Of a stretch of 64,000 bases of DNA, positions 23,501 to 38,900 are shown piece by piece. Positions within the stretch are counted from its first letter, which is position 1; each line of letters begins with the position of its first letter. The position numbers and the translations under genes are program-made. The DNA comes from Nemopilema nomurai. Its lineage: Eukaryota; Cnidaria; Scyphozoa; Rhizostomeae; Rhizostomatidae. The notes beneath the pieces are model-generated. The model searched no databases. It was given only the letters and a program-made list of their open reading frames with translations, and was not told the origin of the DNA. The stretch is taken from positions 693,435-757,434 of the forward strand of contig ML133475.1 in NCBI GenBank assembly GCA_003864495.1. The letters run 5' to 3'.

Positions 23501-26500
23501 GAATAAATTCCCATTGTAAAATGAAACCAAATGTATTACAGAACAAATGCCATTTATCCAATTCAGAGATATAACTCAGTACACCATCATCATCAACATA
23601 ATCACCATTATGATAATCTGGAGATTGTAGAAGGTACTTACATCTTCAGCATTAAGGGACATGGCATCCTGTAAAAAAATGGTTCCTGTCAATCACAGGG
23701 CAACCGGCATTTTTGTACTGAAATTTTTCATCAAGCCATCTACACAATGGTCATTCCAGATGTTTCAAACGATTTAACGAAAAACACTTCTACTTAGCAG
23801 TTCCTTTTAAAAACATTCTTTGAAATTTTCATAAGACGTAGAACTTTTCAAGATGAATATAAAGTGTGTGAAAATCAGAGTTACACGTATTCAAAGTCAA
23901 ATAGAAAGTTTCTATCAAAGTTTCTATCAAAAAGGTAACGGTACCTCTTGAATGACAGAGTTGATAGTCTCAGAACTCAGGACCGGCCTAAGTCTTGTTT
24001 TCGAAGTCTCAGATGAGTTAGACTGAATTGAAATCTAGAGAAAGATGAGCATTTAAATAATTGGAATATTGTTGAACAAATAAAAAAACATAAATACTCA
24101 GGAAAAGAACTTTTCTGCGATACATTGCAGGTTTTGTGATTACTTCCAGCTGACCTGTCATAAAGCATAGGGCTGACAGACAGTGACGTGTGACATGTGA
24201 CACGAAACTGGGTTCTTTGCTAGCGTGGAAGAAGATGGAGCGCTTAGGCCCTAAGGTCTAAGCCAAGTAAGACAACAGCGTAGTTGATAGAACGACTATC
24301 TCAATTCAATTAGAACAAGACTGACTAATGGTCACGAAACACACTGAATATAAAACTGAATATAATTGAAGATGACAATAAACAGTAATACGTCACTCTA
24401 CAACAATGAACGGGATCACAATAACGTAAACGACACATTGACATAAGACCATAGATACTTGCTTAAAAGATTAAGACTAATCAGAGACACTGCACGCAAC
24501 ACAACTAATGGACAAAACCGTAACACATTGCACATGAAAACAGATAACCATTTTTGATTCGAGACTCGAACTTAAAGCAATTGCAACACCAAAGGGGAAT
24601 GGGGCCTAACTAGAATTGAAAAATGTTTGATATATTGATGCAAAGTGGTTGTTAAAACGATACGGATATGTCAACATAGGGCCTGATTTAAACTGAAAAG
24701 TGTTTGATATATTGGTGCAAATTAAACAACATTGAATTGAAGTTGACTTGAAGTTACCTGGGACCAGGACCTGAATCCACTGAAAGCAGAACCGGATGAC
24801 TGTGGGGAAATACATGGCATAATATTGATTCGAATCCAACAGAACTATACGTTAAATAAAGGTAATATTACAAACTTCTACTATTTCAAGCCTTAGAATA
24901 TGACTAGATTCAAAGATTCAAATTCAAATGTATTATATATTGGATTTAGATTATAACTCACACTTCTGCTATTTCAAGCCTTAAAATAGAACTAAACCTA
25001 TTAAAAAATAATTAAAATATGCAAGAACATGACGATTTCAAAATATATAGGGAATGAAATTGAAAAGTTTTCTTGGTCGAAGAGTCATGGTGTCAGTGCA
25101 AAGAGAAACCAGCTTCCCAGAGCCCAAAGCAAACTGCGCAAAATCATGAATATTCTCACGGCTTGGACTTTAACTTTATCAAAAAGACTTGATTGCAATA
25201 CTTTAGACATACCATGTAATTTGATAAGGCGTAACATTCATATCTAACTTTATAATTAGAGATATTTTCTCTGTCGGGTACCAATATGCGATAGTAAGAA
25301 TGAACGGTTGTGCCACGGGAATTGATAAACACGTGAATAAAGCAATGAATAAATTTCAACGACAATCACCGACGAAAGGGACCGCCCTAATCCGATTAAT
25401 TTACTAAATCACCCTGTGATTTACTTGCAAATTAAAGCAGGAAAATGCCACATGACAAATACCTGTCGCCCAGCAACAACTTTAAAGGGACGCGACTGCA
25501 AAAAAAACATGGTAATGTAAAAAACTAGAATCAACTATTCAAAACAAGGAAATCTCTTTCTTCATATTTACATAGAGGCAATTCATTGCATAATGGTAGC
25601 TATGCATCAAAATACAATGCAAATTGTGGCTTTTATGCATTGAAATTTCATTGACTGAAGAATATACTCCCTGTGCAGTAACAGTCCTCCTATATTGCTG
25701 TGAGATAGATGAGAATTTCTATTGCGCATAAAGCCATGTCCACATCAACATGGACGTACAAAAAAGAAATGCAAAAATGATTTATTTTGGCAAATAAGGA
25801 TGCCCATGCCCATTTGTGCGAGAAAATGCATTAAAATAGTTATTGTTTTCTTTCGATGTTATCAATGTTTCTAACCTTTTTCTTCGGAGCGGATCTTCCT
25901 TTGAGGATAATCTTCCGCAGCAACTGATTTGGCGAAGGAAGGGTATTGTTAACAGACAAATCCTCCATTGCTAACAAATCCCCAAACTCGACAACAACAA
26001 AATTCGCCATCGCACTCTGAAATCGAAGTGTGGGATTGCATCGAAGATTACTTGAATTCAAAAGACTTCGATCCTAGAGGTTATATGAAAGCGTGATTAA
26101 AAACAGAATAATCAAAGGAGCAATGAAAGATTCCAAAATTATAACTCGTGATCCATTTATTTATTCATCAGATTTCTGCCCAGTTTCAATGGCATGTCAG
26201 GCTGCTAGCGTTTGTAAGTTTACTGAGAAAAAAGACTTTTAAAGATGAAAAAACTGGAGAACGCAGATACAGACAAGCGACAACTTTAACAACAAACTTC
26301 CTACCATTTCTGCTGGCCCTCTGGTTAACTTACGACGCCTATTCTTTGAGCTTATTGTTTTGATGTTACCGCTTGTTTGCATAGTTTTAAAATTATTGTT
26401 TAGATGCACAACAAACAAATACAACAATGATAGAGATTCTCATTTTTATTTAATTTTATCTCAAATATTTTCCAGCCATCCACCTTGTAGCCAAAATTTC

Positions 26501-29500
26501 CACCATAAGCACTTTTGTTCTTTTCCTATTAATAAACTAAAGACAAAATTAACTTCTTGGAACACTTTAGATATCCTCATTGATCAAACAGTCTTCCTTC
26601 CTTCATTTTTCTTGCAAAGGATTATTTTTTCTTTCACGTCTTCTTTCATTGGATTGAAAGCAGCGTCCCGGTAAAACTTAAACCTATGGCATTGTGACTT
26701 GATATTATTTCTGCATAACATACCTAAGCTATATCAATTTCAAGTAAGTGTGATTTGAAATGAAATCGCAAATAACAAACTAACCTGTTGCTCCTCAGAG
26801 CAGTGATTCTCCAGCGACAAAATGACAGGGTATGGATTGGTTTCAAAAGCGTATTCCTTAGAAGAAGATGAAAAGATTTATTTTAGAATATGAAGAAAAA
26901 TATGAAGTAATCTGTGAACTACTAATAACTGAACAATCAATAGCATCGTAACGTGATAATTAATATCGTTACCTTTATAATTTGAATAACATCTCGAAAT
27001 TTTATTTTTGTTGTCAAAGTCATCCCATGAGTCACCACTGGCTCATCTACGATGGATGAAAAAAGCCTTGCAATAAGCAAACAACTTCAAGGTTAAAAAG
27101 GGCGGTGTTAGGTGGCGAAAATGATTAGATTCTATTTACTGCTCCGACATGATTGAAAAAGGGGAATATTTAGACAACCAGTCAGATTCACGGCATACAT
27201 CATTGGGAAAAGATACATTATTACTCATTGAGAAAAGATACAAAGCAAATTGACTGAAGGAAAGGCACTGCTTTATCCAAGCTGAAAAATAATCTAAAAA
27301 ACTATCAGGACGAGAGAAATGCCAATCGTCTTTTGACCCACTTTCAAGCAGCCCAATTGCTGCACTAAAGGCTCAATTTTTATTATTGATTATAGGAACG
27401 AATATTGAAGTTGTTGTTTCAAGTTGAAGCTCGTTCGTCTGAACAATGAGGGCGCAATGATACCTGGGCCATCCCAGCAGTCAATTTCCAAGCATCTGCT
27501 GCCTCGTTGCAACGTCCTCACATATGCTTCGCAGCTCGACAGGCCTTTGAGCTGATGAGACGTCAGATACGTATTATGCGATGAGTTGATGTAGTAATCG
27601 GATAGTGGACGGTCCATGTCCTTTTGAGTTAAAATAGAAAATGACACGAAATGACAACGAAGAACAACTAAATATTCGTTAATAGCAGTTTATAATTTCG
27701 CAACGCAAAACAACCTAGAATAATGATTTTCTGGTTAAAAAGTTAACGGATTTAGGATTAAATATTGCCAAAGAAAGGTGCTTAGCAATGTGGAACTGCT
27801 ATTTAATGTGAAATCAATGATAATTGAAATCAAGAAAACTTAAGATGCATGCAAGAATATGAAAAACTACCTGATGAACATTCATGCGATTGAAGTCAAA
27901 TGCCGAGTTGTCTTTACTTCTGAGAAAACTAAAAATGAATACGACATTTTTGTTGTAATGGTATCTTGAAAGAAAGAGAATAGGTGGAAAATGTTGTTAA
28001 AACCATTCGCTTTCTCTGATTAGAAATCTCCCATTCTGCTTTGAAAACAAGGACAGAGGAATATAAAATCGCTCTTGATTCTTGAAACCCATTAGTTCTG
28101 ATCTGTTATGATGCTAGACAAATAAACAAACAAACCAGACTGTCAATAATGCAACAGAATGCAAAGGAAAGGTTCAGAAAGAGCTAAGAGAGTGAAGAAA
28201 ATGCTTTTCAATGCAATATTAAATTAATTGTTCAAAGTAGGTGAGATGAGATACCTGAGGAACCCGTGATAGGAGAGCAGCCCACGACTGTTTCGAAAGG
28301 CATGGGAACTTCCATTCGCACAGATGCGCTTGTACAGGTAGTGTGGCCGATCATGGTACTCAATCAGGTCCACACAGGCTTTCAAGGATACATTCGTCTC
28401 CTGTATAAGAGCGCGAAGCTCAGACTCAATGTTGATTATCAGCCCGAAGCTTATATAAAGTTGCATGAATGAAAAATTATCGAAACATGGAATAGAACAA
28501 AAAAGTGTGAAAATTGGCCAGTTAACCCTCCGACACACCCTTCCGGAAATCATCTGGTACATCTTCCGGCATACCTTCCGGTACACCCTCCGACACACCC
28601 TTCCGGTACATCATCTGGTACATCTTCCGGTACACCCTCTGACACACCCTTCCGGTATATTATCTGGTACATCTTCCGGTACACCCTCCGACACACCCTT
28701 CCGGTACATCATCTGGTACATCTTCCGGTACACCCTCCGACACACCCTTCCGGTACATCATCTGGTACATCTTCCGGTACACCCTCTGACACACCCTTCC
28801 GGTACATCATCTGGTACATCTTCCGGTACACCCTCCAACATACCCTTCCGGTACATCATCTGGTACATCTTCCGGTACACCCTCTGACACACCCTTCCGG
28901 TATATTATCTGGTACACCTTTCGGTATACCTTCTGGTACACCCTCTGACACACCCTTCCGGTACATCATCTAGAACATCTTCTGGTATACCTTCCGGTAC
29001 ACCCTCTGACACACCCTTTCGGTATATCATCTGGTACATTTTCCGGTATACCATCCGGTACACCCTCTGACACACCCTTCCGGTACATCATCTGGTACAT
29101 CTTCCGGTACACCCTCCGACATACCCTTCCGGTAAATCATCTGGTACATCTTCCGGTACACCCTCTGACACACCCTTCCGGTATATTATCTGGTACACCT
29201 TTCGGTATACCTTCCGGTACACCCTCTGACACACCCTTCCGGTACATCATCTAGAACATCTTCTGGTATACCTTCCGGTACACCCTCTGACACACCCTTT
29301 CGGTATATCATCTGGTACATTTTCCGGTATACCATCCGGTACACCCTCTGACACACCCTTCCGGTATATCATCTGGTACATCTTCCGGTATACCTTCCGG
29401 TGAACCCTCCGACACACCCTTCCGGTACATCATCTGGTACATCTTCTGGTATACCTTCCGGTACACCCTCTGACACACCCTTTCGGTATATCATCTGGTA

Positions 29501-32500
29501 CATTTTCCGGTATACCATCCGGTACACCCTCTGACACACCCTTCCGGTACATCATCTGGTACATCTTCCGGTACACCCTCTGACACACCCTTCCGGTACA
29601 TCATCTGGTACATCTTCCGGTACACCCTCCGACATACCCTTCCGATACATCATCTGGTACATCTTCCGGTACACCCTCTGACACACCCTTCCGGTATATT
29701 ATCTGGTACACCTTTCGGTATACCTTCTGGTACACCCTCTGACACACCCTTCCGGTACATCATCTAGAACATCTTCTGGTATACCTTCCGGTACACCCTC
29801 TGACACACCCTTCCGGTATATCATCTGGTACATCTTCCGGTATACCTTCCAGTGAACCCTCCGACACACCCTTCCGGTACATCATCTGGTACATCTTCTG
29901 GTATACCTTCCGGTACACCCTCTGACACACCCTTCCGGTATATCATCTGGTACATTTTCCGGTATACCATCCGGTACACCCTCTGACACACCCTTCCGGT
30001 ATATCATCTGGTACATTTTCCGGTATACCACCCGGTAAACCCTCTGACATACCCTTCCGGTATATCATCTGGTACATCTTCCGGTATACCTTCCGGTAAA
30101 CCCTCCGACACACCCTTCCGGTACATCATCTGGTACATCTTTCGGTATACCTTCCGGTACACCATCTGACACACCCTTCCGGTATATCATCTGGTACATT
30201 TTCCGGTATACCATCCGGTACACCCTCCGACACACCCTTTCAGTATATCATCTGGTACATTTTCCGGTATACTATCCGGTACACCCTCCGACACACCCTC
30301 AGGCTCTCCGGTACACCTTCCGACAAGTATATTGGCATGCTATTTGCGTATCACATACTAAATAGTACTTGAAGTGGTCGATTATTTGTGGGAAATATTA
30401 TTAACCTTTATTACAATATATACAATATACAATGTTTGATGGAAAAAATCATTCTAGATCACCAAATAGGACCCAGCCTACTCGAAGCATCTGGTTCTAG
30501 CAATGAAAGATTTATGAATGAAAGGACACATTCATTTTGCTTTCACTTTAGAAAATTCATTGATTTGTGGCATTGACCTAGGAGTGATTTCTATCGGATT
30601 AAAAATCAAGTCTCGTTGATTCTCTTTTTACCTTGTCGGCTCAGCTTACTGAATAAACAACTCAGAAGCAATATGCGGCGTTTTGAAAGAGTCGAACAAC
30701 AAAGCATATTTACAAACAATGATGCTTAGTTTATTAGAAGTTATCAAGTGCAGCAACTATCAATGCAATAAGAAGAATTGATTGCTTCGAAACGTGCCGG
30801 GTTTTGCTGAATTACATGCGCCGAAAGAGGCTAATAGCCGGTCAAAACAGACAGTAAGCAGACCTCTGGAGATTCCTTTAGCTCTTCTTAACCTGTTCTA
30901 GTCAAGAACTTTCCCAGCCCAAGATTCATTTTTAAAGAGAATCCTTCTACCAACACAGCATGAGTTAAAATGGAAAATAATTTTACTAGAATAAATGTTA
31001 CTAGGCTAAACAAATAATGAAGCTTAAGAAAAATGCTGATTTACATTTAAATCGTTTATGACAACCGTAGAGGCATAGAAAAGGTTTTTCAAAACATTTG
31101 CATACCTTTTGCTCATTCTCTAAAAAAGACATAAGCTCTTGCGGCGCTAAGCCTAAATCTGGAAACATTTTAAGATACTTCTTGTACAGGGCGTACACCT
31201 GAAAATAAAATAGAAATGAATCTGTATAAGATCGTAAATGAAATCACAAGATTTGAAATCAATGAAATTTCTGAATACAAATGATCAAAAAACTTTTATT
31301 TGCTCCAAGCACAAGCTAGCATATTTCGTATGAACAGATTTAAATAGAGATAAATGTAGTGCGTCACTTTTCAGCAGCTTTCTAAATCAACATGAAAGAA
31401 CAATTTGCATCAGAAGTGAAAATCAATCCCTTGTTCTAGAAATCAGCTTTGCTCCAAGATTGGATCCAAGAAATCATGATTGCCCCAAGATCAAGATTGC
31501 TCGAGGGAAGAATCAAAAGAAACAGCCTTGTTGATGCACGACAAACCTCTGGTTGATTGACGAAGGAGTTGAAGAGAATCAGAAAACAGCCCCAGTTGAG
31601 CAGACCAGAAGAGTGGCGAGCACCCGATTGCGCTCTGGCGATGTTCTAGAAAGAGGTTCAGGTAAGTCACTAGCTTTCATTAACAATCACGTGAACAAAG
31701 AAGCCATATAAACGAAGGGGTTGAATCGTGGCCTGTGCGAAGCTACTCTGTTCTGCAGCAATAATGCAGCAGGCTCTACTGAGGATGTTACAAAATTGCA
31801 GAATTAAAAAGCGGTTTTTAAGAAAGCCGTAGCAGTTTCCGATGCTGGATATAATCAACAATGCCTTTAAAAGAGATTGGTGATGAAATACTTAGAAATG
31901 CAAAAAGGCGAAAAATGAATATTTTGACCATCATTCAACTGGTATTAGCATGTCACACTTCAGCAGGTGTCCATAGTTATTCGATAAGTTTATGACGGCA
32001 ACAGATAATGCTTTAATTCGATACTCAAAAAGGGAACTGGTATTTTCATTCAACTTCTTACTGATTCTATTCACTCTAGAAACGATTGCTATAAGTAGAA
32101 TTTACAAAGCGTGACTTGAACATGAAACAAAGTTTCCTACTCTGAAAAAATTCTTCAAATGTCGCTTGTTAACTTCGGGAGAAAGGTTCTGGATAAAGTT
32201 GGCTGCATCCTCGTAAGAAATGTGTCCTTTGTTTTCAAGAGTCGCCCATACTCTTCTTAGGTATCTGCATAAGTGGTTAAGTGGATGTTTAACACGCAAC
32301 AGCTACGAAAAGTCTGTTCTTCAGCATTGACATCGTTGATAAAACACGTGAAACATTCATCAAACTTTAGTTCCGTCTAAGGAACCCTGCATTAGTTCAG
32401 GATAAGGAAACAAAGGCATGAAAATAGTGACAAACAGTAAAATTACGAAGGGACCAAGCTCCGTTCATGGGGGCAGGAAGGGCAGCCCCTGCCACAAGTC

Positions 32501-32882
32501 TCCCTTTTCAGTTTTATATATTTTAAAGCATATATACCGTGCGTTAAAATCAAAAGCATGCGTGCGCTACAGACAATAGCTAATCTGGTCTTAGGTCATT
32601 CTATTCAAGTTATAAATTTGTTCATCCTCCATGTATGCTACATGAATTTCTTCATCTTCCTAAACTAAGAGCCTAGCAGTTAATCTTGTCTCATATTGTA
32701 AATAACATAGGAACGTAACAGAAAAAGAGCAATGAATAAAACGAAGGACCTAGTAATACTCCAGAAGGATACAATATTATCGGATCTTTCGGCTCATGAA
32801 GTAACCTAAATGGCTTTTCGCTCTCACCTCCATATATCAATGCTTTCAGCTTAAAAGAGCAATATTTTGAAATTAGCGTAGC

Positions 32883-32924
<42 letters not shown>

Positions 32925-35900
32925 AACAGACATGGAGTTGCCTTGATCACGAATCGGTCAAAAGGGTACACAGTAAAAGGTCAATATCATGGTGACGGCG
33001 TAAAAAAATCAGAAAAGAAATAGGAGAGAAGATAACAGTTGTAAAATTATTATGATGTTGAAAAATTAATGGCTACAGTCATATGAAAAAAAATTCATTC
33101 ATAAATTTCTAGGGCTGGATCATGCGTATTGTAGTGGTGTAATTAATTCCAGTTGTCTTCTAAGGACTGGTTTTAGAGAGGTCAATGATAAAAAGTGGAT
33201 AGCCAAAGTTTTTCTAGTGATACTTGACTAAGCAGTAAGTTTCACTAACACAACGCTTCCAAGACTGGGCCGCCAATACCGAATCACAGATGAGGTCAAG
33301 CGACATTAGCGAGCTCCATTCACCTGCAAGAAAAGAAATTATATGAACAAGTGCTATGCGGTACAGAACTTCACATTAGCTAGGAATAGCAGAGGCAATT
33401 TTTACATACTTGAAGCAATTTTTTGTCCGACATCCCTCAGAGTATGCAAACGTCGGAAAATTACCAAAAGCTGACAAAATATTTTTGTAGACAGAAAGAG
33501 ATCGTCTTTTTACTTGCGCTCTTCTAAATACGAGGTTTGAATCGACGGTGATTGGTCATTTACAGCCAATTATACGCACTTCTTATCACCCTCTAGTGTT
33601 TTCGATCCGCATCTGGCTATTCATTTGGTCAGCCTTTGGTCATTTCCGACGCTTGCATACTCTGAGGGATGTCGGACGAAAAATACTTTAAGCATGCAAA
33701 AACTGGTTCCGCTTGTTCAGGCTACTGTGAAAAGATAATAGGCCGGCCATTACAAATCTACATGAAGCAGGCTGATATCATGCATATGATTTCAAATGCA
33801 ACGACTAAAGTGCAACTTTGATCTTCTTCAATGCTTTCAGAATCAAGTTTCAATTTTCAACGCCTATATTATTGCTTTGATAGAATCTAAAAAGTATAAA
33901 ACCATCAAGAAACGAGCGAAATCGTTCTATCAAGATCGTTAAGCTCTAATTCAACCAGTTGATATCAAGGGGGAAATCATAGAGCAATTTAAAAACATTG
34001 AAATAACAGTTAAAAAGGGGAGTACAACTCCTGTTTAATCAAAACGTTCTACACTATCTATAGATAGTTAAGAGTAGCCTAGGACCAATATAGTCTACAA
34101 TAGGGTAGGAAACATATGACGTCATACTGATACACCTGTTCGGATGCAGAAACATAATGATTTATTTGACCACTCAAATATGTCGAGTAAGGCTACTTCG
34201 TATTTGACGGACCCAGTCGTAAAATCTTGCAAATGAACTTTGGGAGGTCATAAATTTGACATTCCACCCATGTGTCACAACGAGACATAAGCTGTTATGG
34301 CTGAGAAATTGTATCGAAAAGTTCTTCATTTATAGCTAACTCGACATTTCAGGTGCAAAGATTGAGATTGCTGCTTCCCTGATTTAAGGCGATTACTGTT
34401 TCGCCTGTAATAAAGAGCTCAGTGCCATGCTGTCCCGGTGTAGATGCTTGTGGAACATGTTGAAAAACCCTTTTAATTTACAGCTCATTAGGCAACTGTG
34501 ACCAAGAGTAATTGCCTGACCGATCATGAAACTCAGACAAGCATATGCTAATTGCTTTGCTCTATAAATCACATGTTTACAGTAGTAAGCTGATCTTAAA
34601 ACCAGACCATCTAATATTTGTTGTCAGTTTAGACATGAGGTCATGCATGTTTGGTACCATCAAGTCACATTCTCCTAATGATCAGTAAACCTTGAGCAGA
34701 TGTGTTGAGCGAACCTTGCTCTCTCTCAAACAGCAAACTAAATGACTGCTTTTCTACTTCTGAGTAAGGAAACTGAACGAAGTTCTTTGTCTGTTGGCCA
34801 CAGCGAACTTCAACAATCTTGCTAACTTCCACTGAAAAAGAATTTTTGAAAAATTAGCCAGTTATCTGTCTTCATTCGACGAATTACCGTAGTAATATTA
34901 TAATAAACATTTTGAAAGAGAGTGACAGTGCGGATAAATGGCTTGGCCTTGAGTGCTGGCTTGAAAGCATGGCCGATAGCTCAGAGGTAGAGCACTTGGC
35001 GTACAAAGTCAGGGGTCGTGAGTTTGAGTCTCGCGTTATTTTTCTGCACTCTCTATGATCCTTCGTAAGAAATCCTGTTGCCTATGACACCTTCTATTCT
35101 ATTTCTATTACTATTGCTTCAAAACAGACAGGAGAATTGAAAAAACAAAGAATTACATCGTACCATTCAAGGTTTCAATGGAAAATCAGAATCATTTGGA
35201 CTAAATATTGAAAAGATTCCTACTATGGCCCGTTTTGGAGAGGCGGGGATCGATATGAAACTTTTAGAGATGTGTGGTCCCATTTGTCAGTACGCTACAA
35301 ATGTGCTTACAGAGAACTTTGTAAAACATTTAGTCATTTAAATACTGTAGAGAACTTTCAATGCACAACAAAATAAATGCAAACTTCAGGGTACCTAAAA
35401 ACGCACCATTTTCACAAAACCATGAAAGGAACAAACTGAAAAATTTGTACAGCTTTGCCACTCTTGCTTGGAAAAATGCCTTTAAGAAAAGGTTTCTCGC
35501 ATTTGATACTGGCATAGGTAGGCAAAAATAATAAAACAGTAATATGCTTACATGTTGATTTGTAAGAGTATCCTTTTCTCGCTTTTCGCCACATAACTTG
35601 CTGCAAAAAAGACTCTTCTTTAATACTATGGCCAGAAAGAATACAAATAAACAAGGTACATACTACTTTTAGGATCATCCCTTTCGGAAAAGAATAACAA
35701 TTACTATGTCCATCTGTGTCCTTAATGCTAAGGCAGAATTGAAACATTCTCAAGTACACGTTCGTTTATGTCTAACAGCCTTGTACATGCCATTTACTAA
35801 AGAGGAAATCATGCTAAGGTACGTACGAGATTGTCTTGATCAAGTTTGAACACTCTTTCGTGGGGGATGGATGCCTTTCCAGCACGCGAATACTTTATCA

Positions 35901-38900
35901 TCGCGAATTCACCACTCATGTTTGCTGTCTCCTCAGACCCTGTGAATATTGCAGTGAAATTAGCTTCAAATAAGCCACATAACAAGTCCTTTACTAGAAA
36001 TCTGCGATCAATAATCCACATTCAGCTTCAAACATCAGTGAGGTCACTGGTCTGAGTATAGCCAGCGAAAGGCATGAATTCTACTAACAGAATGATGTTA
36101 AATCATTTGGGCAACAACACAATGACGTCACAGCTACTTGCTTGGCTACTTTAAAAAGTCAGCTTGTAAAATACTTGATATACCTTAAAATTTTCTAGGA
36201 CTTTTTCCGATTTCTTTAAGTGCATATTTGAAACTTCAAATATACTAAAAAGTACACCGACTATTTATTTGCACGAAGGCTAGTGTGTGTACTGTTTCAC
36301 ATTCATGCGGGTTGAAATAGCATGTTAAGAATTGTGATCTTTTGATGATTTGAATGAAATCAGCGCCAGAAAAAAGCTGTATATGAATGCAAGGGGTGGA
36401 GCTACTAAACAATTTCTTTTAAGGGGGTGTAAAAAGTGAGATTTCCCGATAATTGGGTGTGGCTTTAGGGTGTAGTTTAGTTAAGGCCGTGTTTAAGTCT
36501 TAATTAACAGACCTATTGGAACCTTATTACAGACTAATCAATAGCTTTTCTGGTGTTATCGGTGAGCAATTAATTTAATGTAAACTTGCGCCTATGTGAC
36601 TTTTTCATAACGTTTATTTCCCAATAATAAACTTTCATCATCTTTAATCTTATAGGCTATGATCTTTCGCGCGCTTTAGTGAAAATGCGCCAAAAGTAAA
36701 CGGAAACAAGACAATCGCAAAATTTAATCATTTGGCGACGAAACCTTCATTTTGCCCACTGAAATATTACAGTGCCCCCAAGTAACACCCTCCCCTTTAG
36801 CGACGTTCTTGCTGAAATCCTGCATCATTTGTAGGACCTCAACACTGATCATCGTATCTCATCCAATCTAAACTAGAGCAAAATTTTGCAAGAAATCTCT
36901 GCCAAAATTCCTCTGCGAAAGACAAAAAACTAACCGCATTTTAAGGATTAATTATCCAGACAAAGAAACAGAGCAAAGCAAGGCTTTGATAGACTTTTCA
37001 TGCTCAGGAAATCAAAGAGAAGCGATAGAAGCATTGCGTGTCATGAAGGACTATTATTAGGGCCTCCGACGAAGGGTAGGACCCCCGCACTTTTTTTTAA
37101 AACAATAGAGCTTTTCTAAATATCTTTTGTTATGATTGTTAAAATCTTCCTTAGCCCCTCCACTTTCCTACCTGTCTCGGAGCCCTTGATTATCACACCT
37201 ATCAAGATTATCACTAAAGCAAAGAAATTGTTGAAAGATTTTAGAGCTGGCTACTATGCAAACACATATTTGAATGAGAGGCTCGAGAAGTTTAACAAGA
37301 GTGTTTTGCAAAGTGATGGCGTGACTGATTACTGTGTTACCATGGTTTCGCAATTCACAAAAATCTCTTTCAAGCCTTTGATCTCTCAAGTCTTTGATCT
37401 CTCAAGCTTTTGATCTCTCAAGCCTCTGATCACTATGGTAGCACTGTTCAGCACATTCAAAGAGTGCAATCAGAATAAAGTTGCTCTTGCACTCAGTCCA
37501 ATTTTTGGGGTTAGCTAATAAATTTCTGCAGCTAGCTATAACCAATGCGCTCTTGAAGCCAGCAAAGCACTTGCAAGACAAGAGATGGAATTAAAGCAGT
37601 GGTAATTTAGCCCACATTTGACAAGGGGCAATGGCATGTTTATTTTCAAACATCACCAAGGTAGAAGCTTTTACCTAAAAATAAGCTAATTTAAACTTTG
37701 CTTTCTCTCTCACTTCAATAGTTCCAAGTGACATGACTAAGTATTGAAACCCCCAATTAAACCTATACAGCAAAATATTTTGGTGACATGGCTAGAAAGT
37801 TTGTTACCTTCAGAGATTGATGATGTTGACTTTCGTGGCACCATTTGGGAAGGAAACTTTGCCTATGACAAGGAGATATAGCAAGGAATTTACCATTTGT
37901 ATCATGTTTTATCAGCTTATAGTTCAGTATAGATGTTGTTAGAAACTGAGGTCTAATTGACTTCGAAGTGAAAAAATCAACATTACTAAAACTTAACATT
38001 GATAATCAAGGTAGACAAAACATACAGAAGTTTCCACTTCAAATACTGAGTCTGCTACACTTTCAGTATCAATAGCCGACCACTGCTGTATGCCTGTAAG
38101 ACAAACAAATTTGCACATTACCCTTTAAAATATTTGCAATTGGTGCATACAGCAGAATATCAAAATGCACGAATGAAATTTTATGAATTAGTTAAATTGT
38201 GAAATGCAAAAGAGGCCTTTTGACCTTGGAAAGTTTAGTAAGAATTTGCTTAACACAAACTATGCTGAAACACAAGGCCTCGCATGTGTGGAAAACATAA
38301 TTCTACAAAGTATAAATAAATAGAGAGAATTCTACAACGAAACCTTCTTGGATTGCTTTTATCCATTGCTCACAGTTACTTCTTTCACCTGCTTGCAAAA
38401 GAACCGCATCTTCATCTATAAGCTCAATCTTCATGGTGCTTGAATTCTCATCAAAAGTTGAGATGCTGTGTATTGTTGCTAATGGATAGCTCCCTTTCAG
38501 TTTGTCCTTAGATTAGTAAAAGGATTCAGTAACCAGATAGGATCCAAAGAGTTCACAGTAGCAAAAAACTTGAAAACATGAATAATGGTGTGAGGTGGTA
38601 TTCAAAAGCAACATACTGAAGGAAACACAGACATTGCAATAGAGGTATGTCTGTGGAACATTTACAGCGTGGTGAAACATTATACAAAACATTCAAATCA
38701 TGTCAAATTTGTATTGAATGCTATTTTGCTAAAAATCATTGACATGCATTAATTAGGTAAATTGAATTAAAAGCTAATTGTGACAGATAACTTACACATT
38801 TTTCATTTCTGTAATATTCAAGCATTGAATCAGTTAGCACAAAAAACTTGGCCCTTGATGATACTCTTGCAGAGGACTGTCCGAAGCTCCTTTTCCAAAG

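Noticed and set aside
28465..28887. 140-codon plus-strand frame with [15 protein letters not shown] repeats
   Set aside because: It is read from the minisatellite; the 49-base unit changes frame every copy, and no start or splice context supports translation.
28523..30325. Repeat array considered as CRISPR
   Set aside because: There are no unique spacers, the units are contiguous, and the setting is an animal intron.
34971..35045. Functional tRNA gene
   Set aside because: The acceptor stem cannot close; treated as a SINE head or tRNA pseudogene.
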